Below are positions 1-8,765 of a stretch of DNA of 64,000 nt, in pieces. The position numbers and the translations under genes were made by a program. A model generated the notes under the pieces. It was not told the DNA's origin, did no database searches, and saw nothing but the letters and a program-made list of their open reading frames with translations. The first letter of the stretch is position 1; every line of letters begins with the position of its first letter. Source of the DNA: WHSW01 sp963846565 (GTDB taxonomy: Bacteria; Actinomycetota; Thermoleophilia; Solirubrobacterales; 70-9); the NCBI GenBank assembly GCA_963846565.1, contig CAWJWL010000001.1:310001-374000 (forward strand), given 5' to 3'.

Positions 1-752
1 TGAATCGCGAACGCGGCGGCCACGCCGAGCACGAGCCCGATCAGGATTCCGGCGGCGATCGCAAGGCGCGGGCGCGGGGCGACCGGGTCGGTGGGCAAGG
101 TCGCCGGCGTCTCGAGGCGCAGCGTCGGGTCGTCGGCCGCCCTCAGAACCTGCAGCTGCGTCACCGCGTCGGCGAGCGCTGGGTCGTCGCTTGCCGCGGC
201 CGAGGACTCGAGAGCGGGCAGGGTCTCGTCGATGTACTCGTGGAGCGCGGCGGTCTGCTCGTCGATGGCGCCTTCCGCGAAGGCGTTGGCAAGGGCCTGC
301 GCGTCCTCAGGCAAGCCTGCTTCGGCGACGACGGCGACGATGTTCGACTGGGCCACCGGCTGCGCGGTTACCTTCTCGAGCAGTTCCTCGGGGCTCAGCG
401 GGGAGCCGAGCAGGCGCTTGACGCGGACGGCAACGTCGATGTTGCTGATCAGGGCGGAGGCGGTCTCGACGTCTCGGGTGGGATCGGTGGATTCGCGGAT
501 CAGCGGCAGGTTGATCAGCGCCTGATCCGTTGTCGCTGCCGGGAGCACGAGGATGTCCGCCTGCGCTTCGTAGACCTCGTTCGTGGTCGCCGCGTAGAGG
601 ATCGCGAAACCGGTCGAGATCGCGATCACCGCGATCACGATCCAGATCCGCTCGCGGATCGTGCGGACGTAGCGGCTCAGGCCCTCTTCCTCCGCGGGGG
701 GCTTGAGCCACTCGGCGGCGACCGCCTTGCCGTTCGAGGATGCGGCATCCAT
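1..752 (-). CDS. Wzz-like polysaccharide chain-length/tyrosine-autokinase adaptor protein, incomplete
   Basis: The first 250 residues can be read on the minus strand; the C-terminus lies beyond base 1. A membrane helix covers about residues 36-56 (IWIVIAVIAISTGFAILYAA). It is followed by an extracytoplasmic region with the family's 'YEAQADILVLP' strand and a helical hairpin region. A second hydrophobic segment begins near residue 230 after a proline-rich PVAPRPR motif, which is typical of Wzz/capsular chain-length regulators. Such proteins set polymer length for exopolysaccharide and may carry a BY-kinase domain after the second helix; that part is not visible. The start is ATG at 752, immediately preceded by a GTG that could also serve. 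A sugar-phosphate transferase and an O-antigen ligase lie 16-20 kb away, which fits exopolysaccharide synthesis. Confidence 0.75.
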   Translation of the reverse strand, partial: MDAASSNGKAVAAEWLKPPAEEEGLSRYVRTIRERIWIVIAVIAISTGFAILYAATTNEVYEAQADILVLPAATTDQALINLPLIRESTDPTRDVETASALISNIDVAVRVKRLLGSPLSPEELLEKVTAQPVAQSNIVAVVAEAGLPEDAQALANAFAEGAIDEQTAALHEYIDETLPALESSAAASDDPALADAVTQLQVLRAADDPTLRLETPATLPTDPVAPRPRLAIAAGILIGLVLGVAAAFAI

Positions 753-826
753 CACGGCGGGATTCTGTCAGCCCCGACTTTCCGCCTCGTCGGTTGTGCT
801 CGCCTTGCACGGCGGCTCCCATGAAC

Positions 827-838
827 GTGACGTGTCAC
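827..838. promoter_or_regulatory. short inverted repeat in divergent intergenic region
   Basis: GTGAC-GT-GTCAC lies between the divergent starts of the Wzz-like gene (752, minus) and the coiled-coil gene at 889. The five-base arms are perfect with a two-base spacer, so it could be an operator. It is short enough to arise by chance. Confidence 0.25.
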
Positions 839-888
839 TACCCCAATTCGGCTAGGAACGAGCGAGGATCTCCGCTAGCTTTCGGCTC

Positions 889-1644
889 ATGGGGCTTTTC
901 GGGAAGCGGGCGGAGGAGACCAGCAAATGGCTCGAGGACCCGCAGCCTGCGTCGTCGTCGGCCGAGGCGCCCGTGACCTCCCCGCAATCGTCGGAGGAGG
1001 TCGAGAAGCTGCTGTCCCTGACGGTCGACGCGGTCGAGTCCGTGGTCGTTGCAGCGGATCAGGCTGCCGGCCGGATTCGAAGCGAGGCGAAGGCGCGGCT
1101 CTCGACCTCATCGGGAGCGCCGAGCACGGCTCGCCAACAGCTGGTCGGCGAGCTCGCCGAGTCGCTTGCCGATCGCGCCGCCGCGCTGGGTCGAGAGGCT
1201 CACGAGCTCGCGGGCGTGCTCGAGCGCGCGAAGCGGGGGCTTGGGAGCGACGACAACGGGCCTTCAGCTGATCCGGCTGCCGACGAGACGAAGAGCGAGC
1301 CCGCCGAGGCGCTCCGCGCGCTGGCGCCACCACCGCCGCATATGCCGCAGACCGCGGCCCCGGCGGCCCCGAGAGCCTCGCCGAACTTCAAGCGTGCCGA
1401 CGAGATTCACCGGGTGACGCCTTCGACGCGTCCGTTCGCGGTCAAGCGCCGCGCGCGCGAGGCCCGAAACGGCCCGGAACCCTTCGACAGGAACGGAATC
1501 CGGCTTCTGGCCACGCAGATGGCGGTCGCCGGGAGCAGCGGCTCCGAGATCGAGGATCGGCTCCGTGACGAGTTCGGCGTCGTCGATCCGGTCCCGATCA
1601 TCAATGATGTGCTTGAGAACCTGAGGAGCGAAGCAAGTGGCTGA
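889..1644 (+). CDS. conserved coiled-coil protein of unknown function (paralogue 1)
   Basis: This is a 251-residue soluble protein with no signal peptide or membrane helix. Residues about 40-110 form an alanine/glutamate-rich helix (VDAVESVVVAADQAAGRIRS). The middle is low-complexity and proline-rich. A compact C-terminal motif of about 40 residues, starting LLATQMAVAGSSGSEIEDRL, recurs in the next gene as LIRATQMAVRGSDRADIEDAL. The pattern (ATQMAV, a basic/acidic helix, then EFG followed by D-P and an isoleucine-rich end) therefore marks a shared domain. The stop overlaps the GTG start of the downstream paralogue by 8 nt, indicating co-translation and probable tandem duplication. The function is unknown; a DivIVA-like or other envelope scaffold role is possible but unproven. 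Confidence 0.7.
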   Translation: MGLFGKRAEETSKWLEDPQPASSSAEAPVTSPQSSEEVEKLLSLTVDAVESVVVAADQAAGRIRSEAKARLSTSSGAPSTARQQLVGELAESLADRAAALGREAHELAGVLERAKRGLGSDDNGPSADPAADETKSEPAEALRALAPPPPHMPQTAAPAAPRASPNFKRADEIHRVTPSTRPFAVKRRAREARNGPEPFDRNGIRLLATQMAVAGSSGSEIEDRLRDEFGVVDPVPIINDVLENLRSEASG

Positions 1645-2386
1645 GGAGTATGGAAAGCAGTCGGAGCCGACGTTCCTGCGACGTGCGCGGGAGGCGATGG
1701 GCTCGGATCGTGGCTCTGCCGAGCCGGCGCCCGCGGAGCGAACCAGCCGTGTGGTTGACGACGCCACGCAGGGGTCGGCAGCGTCAGTCGGAGGCGCGGG
1801 CAGCGCCCTCTCCCGCTCCGTAGCCGCGGCAGGCGAGCGGATCCAGGGGATCCTCGACGCAGCGGAGGAGGTTGCGGCGGGGATCCGCAGTGACGCGGAG
1901 TCCGAGGCCGAGGACTACCTGCGTGAGCGGCGCGAGGCCGCGGACGAGATCGCCCGGGAGCAGGCCGGCAGGCTCGAGGCGGTGCTGGAGTCCGTACGCG
2001 CCGAGGCTCGGGCAATGGAGCGGCAGGCGGACTCGATGGTCAGTGCAGTCGAGGCTGCGCTCGAGGAGGCGCGGCGACCTGCCGCAACCCCGGTGACCGC
2101 GACCGCTACGGAAACCGAGGAGGCGGATTCGGAGACGAATGGCCCTGCGCCCGTCGAGGACGAAGCCTCTCGCGCCCCCCGCGCGCATGCGTTCGCATAC
2201 CCGGGCACGAGGCCACAGGCGGCCGCGAACGCCGACGAGTCGGAGGACCGTCAGGGCGCGCTCATCCGCGCGACCCAGATGGCGGTGCGCGGCTCCGATC
2301 GGGCGGACATCGAGGATGCGCTCAAGGACGAGTTCGGGATCCAGGACCCGGCTCCGCTGATCGACAGCATCCTCGGCCCGAGCTGA
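1637..2386 (+). CDS. conserved coiled-coil protein of unknown function (paralogue 2)
   Basis: This 249-residue protein starts at GTG 1637 inside the end of its paralogue. A long helical segment (about residues 55-150, QGILDAAEEVAAGIRSDAES through MVSAVEAALEEARR) precedes an acidic disordered linker. The C-terminal ATQMAV...DEFG..DP motif is shared with the upstream gene. No membrane segment or catalytic motif is seen. The overlap and shared domain suggest that the two proteins work together, perhaps as a hetero-oligomer. It ends 3 nt from the stop of the convergent sortase gene. Confidence 0.7.
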   Translation: MAEEYGKQSEPTFLRRAREAMGSDRGSAEPAPAERTSRVVDDATQGSAASVGGAGSALSRSVAAAGERIQGILDAAEEVAAGIRSDAESEAEDYLRERREAADEIAREQAGRLEAVLESVRAEARAMERQADSMVSAVEAALEEARRPAATPVTATATETEEADSETNGPAPVEDEASRAPRAHAFAYPGTRPQAAANADESEDRQGALIRATQMAVRGSDRADIEDALKDEFGIQDPAPLIDSILGPS

Positions 2387-2389
2387 CGC

Positions 2390-3127
2390 TCAGGGATCGA
2401 GCCAGACACCGGGGCCGGCGTCGAAGAGGCTGATCTCACTCAGCCGCGCGAACACCGCCCAGCGCTGGGCGGCGCTGTAGAGCGGGTGGCAGGCGGTCAG
2501 CACCAGCCGCTCGTAGCCGACGTCGTCGACGATCTCGACCTGGCTAGGGTCGACGATCTCGTGCTTTTGCACCTCGTAGGTGAAGGTGCCGTAGGGCATC
2601 TCGAGCACGATCTCGTCCCCGTCTTCGATCTCGTTGATCTTCCGGAACGGCGCCAGGTAGGTCGTGCGGTGTCCGGCGATCCCGATCGTCTTTCGCTGGC
2701 CGGGGAAGGCGGTGTCCGGGTAGTGGCCGGGCCCCTTTTGCAGGCTGGCGGTGTCCGTCCCCTGGACGACGACGACGTCGAGATCGATCGAGGGAATCCG
2801 GATGTTCCCGATCCCCTGCCCGGTCCGCACCTCCTTGGCGAAGAGATCGGCCAGACCCTCGACCCGCTGTTCGAGGTCCTTCGCGCCGGCGACCGACTCG
2901 AGGTCGGCGGGCGAGGGGAACTCGTCCACGAGCTCGTCGAGCGAGTCCTCGGCGTTGCCCTGCTGGATCGAGCCGTAGAGCGTCGAGATGGGCTCCTTCC
3001 AGGCGAGCGTCATCCCGACGTCGATCATGATCACCGCGCCCGCGGTGATCAGAGCGGTGGAGAGGATGCTGAGAAAGCGGTGCAAGCGCCGGGGATCATC
3101 GCCGATCACCCGGTCCGGGCGCCGCAT
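2390..3127 (-). CDS. class E-like sortase (transpeptidase)
   Basis: This 245-residue protein has one N-terminal membrane helix (about 18-43) and an extracytoplasmic sortase barrel. The catalytic residues are visible in order: His153 in AGHRTTY, Cys213 in LTACHPLYS and Arg222 in QRWAVFARL. Sortases cleave a C-terminal sorting motif on secreted proteins and link them to cell-wall peptidoglycan or to pili. The actinobacterial appearance and Tyr after the His motif suggest class E, though class D/F cannot be excluded. An LPFTG-bearing protein at 35.7 kb is a plausible substrate. The start is only 19 nt from the divergent argG start, so the two promoters must overlap the opposite coding regions. 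Confidence 0.88.
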   Translation of the reverse strand: MRRPDRVIGDDPRRLHRFLSILSTALITAGAVIMIDVGMTLAWKEPISTLYGSIQQGNAEDSLDELVDEFPSPADLESVAGAKDLEQRVEGLADLFAKEVRTGQGIGNIRIPSIDLDVVVVQGTDTASLQKGPGHYPDTAFPGQRKTIGIAGHRTTYLAPFRKINEIEDGDEIVLEMPYGTFTYEVQKHEIVDPSQVEIVDDVGYERLVLTACHPLYSAAQRWAVFARLSEISLFDAGPGVWLDP

Positions 3128-3146
3128 GCGAGACTTCTGCGCCCCG

Positions 3147-4418
3147 ATGACCGACCACCAGCCACAGGCACCGAGGATCGCGAGCTACCAGGCCGACCCT
3201 GACTCGATCGGGCGCGTCCTCCTGCTCTATTCGGGCGGCCTCGACACCTCGGTGATGCTGCACTGGATCCAAGCCCGCTACGGGGCCGAGATCGTCACGC
3301 TCACGGTCGACCTCGGCCAGCCGGGCGAGGACTGGGACGTGGTCGTCGGCAAGGCGAAGGAGCTCGGCGCAGTCGAGACGATCCGTGCCGACGCAAGCGA
3401 GGAGTTCGCCGAGCACTACGTGCTCCCCTCGATCAAGGCGAATGCCCTCTACGGCGGCGGCTACCCGCTCTTCACCGCGCTCGCGCGGCCGCTGATCGCG
3501 AAGCTCGCGGTCGAGCACGCGCGCGCGACGGGCTGCGACACGATCGCGCACGGCTGCACGGGCAAGGGCAACGATCAGGTCCGGATCGACGGCACGATCG
3601 CCACGCTCGCTCCGGAGCTCAAGGTGCTCGCCCCGGTTCGCGAGTGGCAGATGGGGAGGGAGGAGGAGATCGCCTACGCGCGCGAGCACGCGATCCCGAT
3701 CAAGGGCGCGAGCGAGCAGGCGGCGCCGTACTCGATCGATGACAACCTCTGGGGCCGCTCGTCGGAAGGGCGGGCGATCGAGGACCTGGCGGCGCCGACG
3801 CCCGACGACGTGTTCCAGCTCGTCACCCCGCCCTCGCGCGCCCCCGACGAGGCCGAGATGGTCACGGTCGCGTTCGAGCAGGGTCGGCCGGTGGCGATCG
3901 ACGGCGAGCGACTCGGGCTCGTCGAACTGCTCGAGCGTGCGGGAGAGATCGGCGCCCGCCACGGGGTCGGGATCGTCGACCACATCGAGGACCGGATCGT
4001 CGGCCTCAAGGTCCGCGACATCTACGAGGTCCCGGCGGCCGGGATCCTGCTCCCGGCCCACCGCGAGCTCGAGAAGGTCGTCTCGACGATCCACCAGAAC
4101 AACTTCAAGCGAGCGCTCGAGGACAAGTGGGCCTACCTCGTCTACGCCGGCCTCTGGCTCGAGCCGCTCCGGGTCGACCTCGACGCGTACATGGAGTCCG
4201 CGAACGAGTTCGTCACCGGCGAGGTCACCGTTCGCCTTTACAAGGGCTCGGCGAGCGTCGTCGCGCGCAGCTCGCCGTATGCGCTCTACGATCAGTCGCT
4301 CGCGTCGTTCGGCGAGTCCGGTGGTCAGTTCAGCCAGCACGCGAGCCCCGGCTTCATCGAGCTGTTCACGCTTCAGAGCCGGATGGCGCACCGGATTCGC
4401 GCGCGCGATCCGGGGTAG
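3147..4418 (+). CDS. argG: argininosuccinate synthase
   Basis: This 423-residue enzyme condenses citrulline and aspartate with ATP to argininosuccinate, the penultimate step of arginine synthesis. The N-terminal ATP pyrophosphatase P-loop YSGGLDTSV is at residues 28-36. Family motifs follow: GCTGKGNDQVR in the nucleotide domain, SIDDNLWGRSSEG in the substrate site and the C-terminal synthetase/oligomerisation region. ATG 3147 is chosen because upstream in-frame codons run into the divergent sortase gene and the protein then begins near the usual position. No other arginine gene is nearby. Confidence 0.95.
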   Translation: MTDHQPQAPRIASYQADPDSIGRVLLLYSGGLDTSVMLHWIQARYGAEIVTLTVDLGQPGEDWDVVVGKAKELGAVETIRADASEEFAEHYVLPSIKANALYGGGYPLFTALARPLIAKLAVEHARATGCDTIAHGCTGKGNDQVRIDGTIATLAPELKVLAPVREWQMGREEEIAYAREHAIPIKGASEQAAPYSIDDNLWGRSSEGRAIEDLAAPTPDDVFQLVTPPSRAPDEAEMVTVAFEQGRPVAIDGERLGLVELLERAGEIGARHGVGIVDHIEDRIVGLKVRDIYEVPAAGILLPAHRELEKVVSTIHQNNFKRALEDKWAYLVYAGLWLEPLRVDLDAYMESANEFVTGEVTVRLYKGSASVVARSSPYALYDQSLASFGESGGQFSQHASPGFIELFTLQSRMAHRIRARDPG

Positions 4419-4428
4419 GCTTCGACCG

Positions 4429-4581
4429 ATGTCGTCGATCTACGAGATCATCGGGCGCTTCGTCGTCCGCTTTGCCTGGGCCCGCTACGGGCGTCAGATC
4501 ACGGTCCTCGGCGCCGTCCTCGGCACCGGGATCCTCGCCGGGATATACGTTCTGGCGAAGAAGGAGCCGCCGGAGGGCTGA
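4429..4581 (+). CDS. small single-pass membrane protein
   Basis: This 50-residue ORF starts 10 nt after argG. Residues about 24-42 (ITVLGAVLGTGILAGIYVL) are a clear membrane helix. An amphipathic basic N-terminus (RFVVRFAWARYGRQ) precedes it and AKKEPPEG forms the tail. Its spacing suggests an operon with argG. The function is unknown. Such one-helix proteins are often missed by annotation; the high GC and hydrophobic pattern support coding, but no homologue is recognised. Confidence 0.5.
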   Translation: MSSIYEIIGRFVVRFAWARYGRQITVLGAVLGTGILAGIYVLAKKEPPEG

Positions 4582-4673
4582 GTCAGCGTGGGCGGGCGGT
4601 GACGTTCGCCCGCACCTGAACTACCTCGGGCCGGGTACGACGTATCCGGTAGTCGGCCGCCGGATCCCTCGCT

Positions 4674-4730
4674 CGATGAGAGCAACTCTCATCGTCATCT
4701 CACATCTGCGTCACGTTCGCCTTCCACAAT
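4674..4730 (+). promoter_or_regulatory. promoter with 11-bp-spaced TCTCAY half-sites for the oxidase gene
   Basis: An inverted repeat CGATGAGA-GCAAC-TCTCATCG occupies 4674-4694. On the plus strand TCTCAT (4687) is followed exactly 11 bp later by TCTCAC (4698) and 11 bp later by a weaker CGTCAC (4709). A -10-like CACAAT begins at 4725, 38 nt after the first half-site. The same geometry occurs at 35652-35695. Eleven-base periodicity of direct half-sites is typical of OmpR/PhoB-family regulators binding head to tail. Identifying the regulator as the response regulator at 32874-33536 is inference. Confidence 0.5.
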
Positions 4731-4780
4731 GCCGCCCGCACGGACTCAACCCGGACACGCTCGGAGGAGGGGCGGGGGGA

Positions 4781-7700
4781 ATGCTCAAAAGGACCGCGGC
4801 CCGGATCGCGATCTTCGGGACCGTTGCCGGTTTTGCCGTGGGTGTGCCGCAGAGCGCGCTTGCGGATCCAGCCGTCGAGGGCTCCTGGAGCAGCCTCCAG
4901 TCCTACCCGGTGGTCCCGGTGTCGATGGGCGTGATGCCCGACGGCAAGATCGTCGCCTGGGATCAGGCGAACAAGCCACCGAACTTCCCCAACATCCCCA
5001 ACAACGGACCCGCGATGATCCTCGATCCGCAGACGGGTCAGATCACGCGCTCGGCGAACGTCGCGCCGCGGACCACGTTCTGCAGCCTCATCGCAACGCT
5101 CCCCGACGGCAAGCTCGCGATCATCGGCGGCGGCAGCGACTCCGGGGGCGGGGCGACCCGCGACGTCCAGATCTACGACGGAGACTCGAAGACCTTCTCG
5201 GTGCTGGGGCAGATGAACCAGCGCCGCTGGTATCCGGGCGGCACGCTCGACCGCGAGGGCAACATGGTGGTCGCCGGCGGGACGAGCACGGGGATCGAGG
5301 AGGTGAACCAGGCGACCGGCGCGAGCGCGACGCTCGACTCGACCTTCCGGGCGAACTGGTACCCGGACCTCATCCGCATGGCGAATGGGAACTTCCTGGT
5401 CGAGGACGTCGGCGACAACGTGGTAGCCGGCCCGGGTCGCTTCCTCCTCTCCGGCAACAACCTCAGCACGGTCTCGAACACGACCCAGCTCAAGGCCCGC
5501 GGTCGCGGGGTCCGCACGATGATCGGCCCTTACACGATGTTGTACAACTCGGGCGGGACCTCGAGGGAGAGCATGATCATCAACGCCTCCTCGGGCACGC
5601 CCACCTACACACAGGTCGCGTCGAGCGACTACCCGCACATGACGGGGCAGGCCGTGACGCTGCCTACCGGTGACGTCCTCGCCGTCGGCGGCAACTCCTC
5701 CGGCCACGGCACCAAGGGGACGCCGGTGATGACGCCCGAGCTCTACTCGGTCGCGGCGAACAACTGGACGGACATGGCCGACCTGGCGAGGCGGCGCACG
5801 TATCACTCGGTCGCCGCCCTGCTCCCCGACGGCCGCGTCTGGTCCGCCGGCTCGTCCTTCGACGAGGTTCAGGAGCCCAACGGCCAGTTCTTCTCGCCTC
5901 CCTACCTCTACCGCAGGGACGGCAGCGGTCAGCTGGCGACGCGGCCGAGCGCCACGGGCGCGCCGTCGACGGTGGCCGCCGGGCAGGCCTTCTCGGTCGC
6001 GACCGGCAATCCGAGCGACATCGCGTACGCGTCGTTCATCCGGATGGCGGGCACCACGCACCAGGTGAACACAGGCCAGGCGTTCGTGAAGCTTCCCGTG
6101 ACCGTGCAGAGCGGGCGGGTCGAGATGGTGGCCCCGAGCGTCGACGAGGCGCCGCCGGGCTACTACATGGTCTTCCTCGTCAGCAAGAGCGGGGTGCCGT
6201 CGATCGCCCCCGTGGTCAGGATGAATCCATCGTCCTCCACCGCACCGCAGCCGCGGGTCGTGCAGAGCTCTCAGTACGAGGTGAGCACGCCGGCCTCGAA
6301 CGCCTTCGACGGCAACGTCTCGCAGAGCCCCGGCTCCAAGATCAGCCACACGCTCGAGGAGTCACAGCCTTGGTGGCAGGTCGACCTGGGTCAGAGCCAG
6401 GACCTCGACAGCGTCACGGTCCGCCTTCGCGCGGACTGCTGCACCGACCGCAACCGCGACCTCTGGGTGTTCGCCTCCGACCAGCCGTTCAACTCCACGA
6501 CGGTCGCAGGGGTACAGGCGCAGCCCGGCGTGACTGCGGTTCGCCTCCAAACGCCGGAGGGCGACGTCAACGTCGCCGCGCTCGACCGCACCGCTCGCTA
6601 CATCCGGGTCCAGCATCCGGGCACGGGATTCCTCCATCTCGCCGAGGTGACGCCGAACCAGGCGGGCGTGCCCTCGCCACCGCTCGCGACGCAGAGCACC
6701 ACGAGCGTGAGCAGCGACGTCAGCCGCGGTGCCGGGCGCGCGCTCGACGGGAACGCGAACGGCAGCATGGCCGCGGGCTACGTGTCCGAGACGAAGACGC
6801 AGAACGAGCCCTGGTGGCAGGTCGACCTCGGCCGGGAGCGCGATCTCGGGAACGTCCGCGTCGACATGCGCACGGACTGCTGCACCGACCGCACACGCGA
6901 CCTCTGGGTCTTCTCCTCGAAGGCGCCGTTCACATCCAATACGGTGGCCGGAACGCTCGCCCAGCCGGGCGTGACGGCAGTCCGCATGCAGACACCGACC
7001 GGCAGCGTCGGCAACGCGGCGGTGAACGCGACCGGCCGCTATCTCCGGATCCAGTCGCCGGCCCAGAACACCCCGCTCGCGCTTGCGGAAGTCTCTTACA
7101 CGGAGAACAAGCGGCCGAACGTCAGCATCACCGCACCCGCGAACGGAGCCAAGTTCACCGCTCCGGCGGCGTACGCGATCAGCGCGAACGCCGCCGATCC
7201 GGACGGCCAGGTGACCAAGGTCGAGTTCTTCCGCGGCTCGACGCTCGTCGGCACGGACACGAGCTCGCCGTTCTCGGTCAACGAGACGAACATCGGGCCG
7301 GGCAGCTACTCGCTCACGGCGAGGGCGACCGACTCCGGTGGCGCCGTGACGACGAGCGCGCCGGTCTCGATCACCGTCGACCAGCCGGCGCCGACCGGGC
7401 CGATCGCCGCCTACGCGTTCGACGAGGGCGCGGGTGGGACGCTGACGGATCGCACCGGCAACGGCCACAACGGAACGGTCTCGGGCGCCGCATGGAGCCC
7501 CGGACATTCGGGCCGCGCGCTCGCGTTCGACGGGATCGACGACATGGTGAGCGTCCCCGATCACGCTCAGCTCGACCTGACGAACGCGTTCACGATCGAG
7601 GCCTGGGTGCGGCCGGACACGCTGAACGGCTGGTGGCGGATGATCCTGATGAAGGAGGCGCCGTCATCCTTCGCCTACGCGCTCTACGCATCGACGAACG

Positions 7701-8731
7701 CCGCCAACCAGCCGAGCGGCTGGATCCGGAGCGGGGGCGTCGTCGGCCCGGACGCGACCCCCGTCGGCGCATGGTCACACCTGGCGACGACGTATGAGGG
7801 CGGGGCGATGCGCATCTACGTCAACGGCCAGTTGGCGGCCACCGCCACCGGCATTGCGGCGGCACGGGATTCCGCAGGCGCCCTGAGGATCGGCGGCAAC
7901 TCGATCTGGGGCGGCGAAACGTTCGACGGGCTGATCGACGACGTCCGGATCTACGCCAGGGCACTGAACCAGGCAGAGGTCCAGACGGACCGCGATACGC
8001 CGGTCGCGCCGCCTCCCGACGAGCTGCCGACTCCCGCACTCGAACTGACCTTCGATGAGGCCTCGGGCAACACCGCCACCGACACGTCCGGCAACGGGCA
8101 CGACGGCTCGATCAATGGCGCAATCCGCACTGCCGGGCAGGCGGGTAACGCGCTCTCGTTCGACGGCGTCGATGACCGGGTCACGGTCGCCGACCATGCG
8201 GATCTCGATCTCGAGCACGCGTTCACGATCGAGGCCTGGGTCAAGCCGGACACCTTGAACTGGTGGCGGACGGTGGTGCTCAAGGAGGCCCCACCGAGCA
8301 GGCTCTCCTACGCGCTCTACGCGTCGGCGGGAGCCGGTCCGATCCCGAGCGCATGGTCATCGGGAGGTGGGGTCGCATCGCCGAACACGATCCCGGTCGG
8401 CACATGGACGCACCTCGCGACCACATATACCGGCGGGACGATGAGGATCTACATCAACCGCCAGCTCGTCGCCACCGAGACTGGCGTTGCGGTGCCTGCG
8501 GCGACCTCGGGACCGCTACAGATCGGCGGCAATACGATCTGGAGCACGGAGGGATTCGATGGCCTGATCGACGACGTCCGGATCTACCGGGAGGCGCTCA
8601 CGCCGGACGAGCTGGTGGCCGGCGAGGCGCTCGCCTCGAGGAGGGTCGGCCGCCTTCTCCGCCGCGGCTGCACCTCAGAAGCGACGTGGACCAGGAGCGG
8701 CCGGGTCAAGGACGCGGACTGCACTCGCTAG
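4781..8731 (+). CDS. secreted multidomain galactose-oxidase-like copper radical oxidase
   Basis: This 1,316-residue protein has a signal peptide at residues 1-28 (cleavage after ALA). Residues about 35-480 form a kelch propeller plus the early-set C-terminal domain of the galactose oxidase/GlxA family. The residues expected for the Cys-Tyr radical copper site are present: Cys101 in TTFCSL, Tyr151 in RRWYPGG, Tyr341-His342 in RRTYHSVA and His427 in GTTHQVN. Two discoidin-like carbohydrate-binding domains follow (about 490-625 and 635-773, each with CCTDR). Then come a bacterial Ig-like domain (778-866) and two LamG/concanavalin-like domains (873-1065 and 1083-1275). It probably oxidises primary alcohols of a glycan while binding a polysaccharide surface. 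A short Cys-containing tail ends it, with no sorting signal. The start has a GGAGG upstream region at 4763-4770. Confidence 0.85.
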   Translation: MLKRTAARIAIFGTVAGFAVGVPQSALADPAVEGSWSSLQSYPVVPVSMGVMPDGKIVAWDQANKPPNFPNIPNNGPAMILDPQTGQITRSANVAPRTTFCSLIATLPDGKLAIIGGGSDSGGGATRDVQIYDGDSKTFSVLGQMNQRRWYPGGTLDREGNMVVAGGTSTGIEEVNQATGASATLDSTFRANWYPDLIRMANGNFLVEDVGDNVVAGPGRFLLSGNNLSTVSNTTQLKARGRGVRTMIGPYTMLYNSGGTSRESMIINASSGTPTYTQVASSDYPHMTGQAVTLPTGDVLAVGGNSSGHGTKGTPVMTPELYSVAANNWTDMADLARRRTYHSVAALLPDGRVWSAGSSFDEVQEPNGQFFSPPYLYRRDGSGQLATRPSATGAPSTVAAGQAFSVATGNPSDIAYASFIRMAGTTHQVNTGQAFVKLPVTVQSGRVEMVAPSVDEAPPGYYMVFLVSKSGVPSIAPVVRMNPSSSTAPQPRVVQSSQYEVSTPASNAFDGNVSQSPGSKISHTLEESQPWWQVDLGQSQDLDSVTVRLRADCCTDRNRDLWVFASDQPFNSTTVAGVQAQPGVTAVRLQTPEGDVNVAALDRTARYIRVQHPGTGFLHLAEVTPNQAGVPSPPLATQSTTSVSSDVSRGAGRALDGNANGSMAAGYVSETKTQNEPWWQVDLGRERDLGNVRVDMRTDCCTDRTRDLWVFSSKAPFTSNTVAGTLAQPGVTAVRMQTPTGSVGNAAVNATGRYLRIQSPAQNTPLALAEVSYTENKRPNVSITAPANGAKFTAPAAYAISANAADPDGQVTKVEFFRGSTLVGTDTSSPFSVNETNIGPGSYSLTARATDSGGAVTTSAPVSITVDQPAPTGPIAAYAFDEGAGGTLTDRTGNGHNGTVSGAAWSPGHSGRALAFDGIDDMVSVPDHAQLDLTNAFTIEAWVRPDTLNGWWRMILMKEAPSSFAYALYASTNAANQPSGWIRSGGVVGPDATPVGAWSHLATTYEGGAMRIYVNGQLAATATGIAAARDSAGALRIGGNSIWGGETFDGLIDDVRIYARALNQAEVQTDRDTPVAPPPDELPTPALELTFDEASGNTATDTSGNGHDGSINGAIRTAGQAGNALSFDGVDDRVTVADHADLDLEHAFTIEAWVKPDTLNWWRTVVLKEAPPSRLSYALYASAGAGPIPSAWSSGGGVASPNTIPVGTWTHLATTYTGGTMRIYINRQLVATETGVAVPAATSGPLQIGGNTIWSTEGFDGLIDDVRIYREALTPDELVAGEALASRRVGRLLRRGCTSEATWTRSGRVKDADCTR

Positions 8732-8765
8732 AGCTTCCGGAGCAGGGAGCGGCCGCCGCCCGGGC

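Noticed and set aside
4700..6349. Long antisense frame under the oxidase gene
   Set aside because: The plus-strand protein has a signal peptide and copper-site motifs; the minus frame has none.
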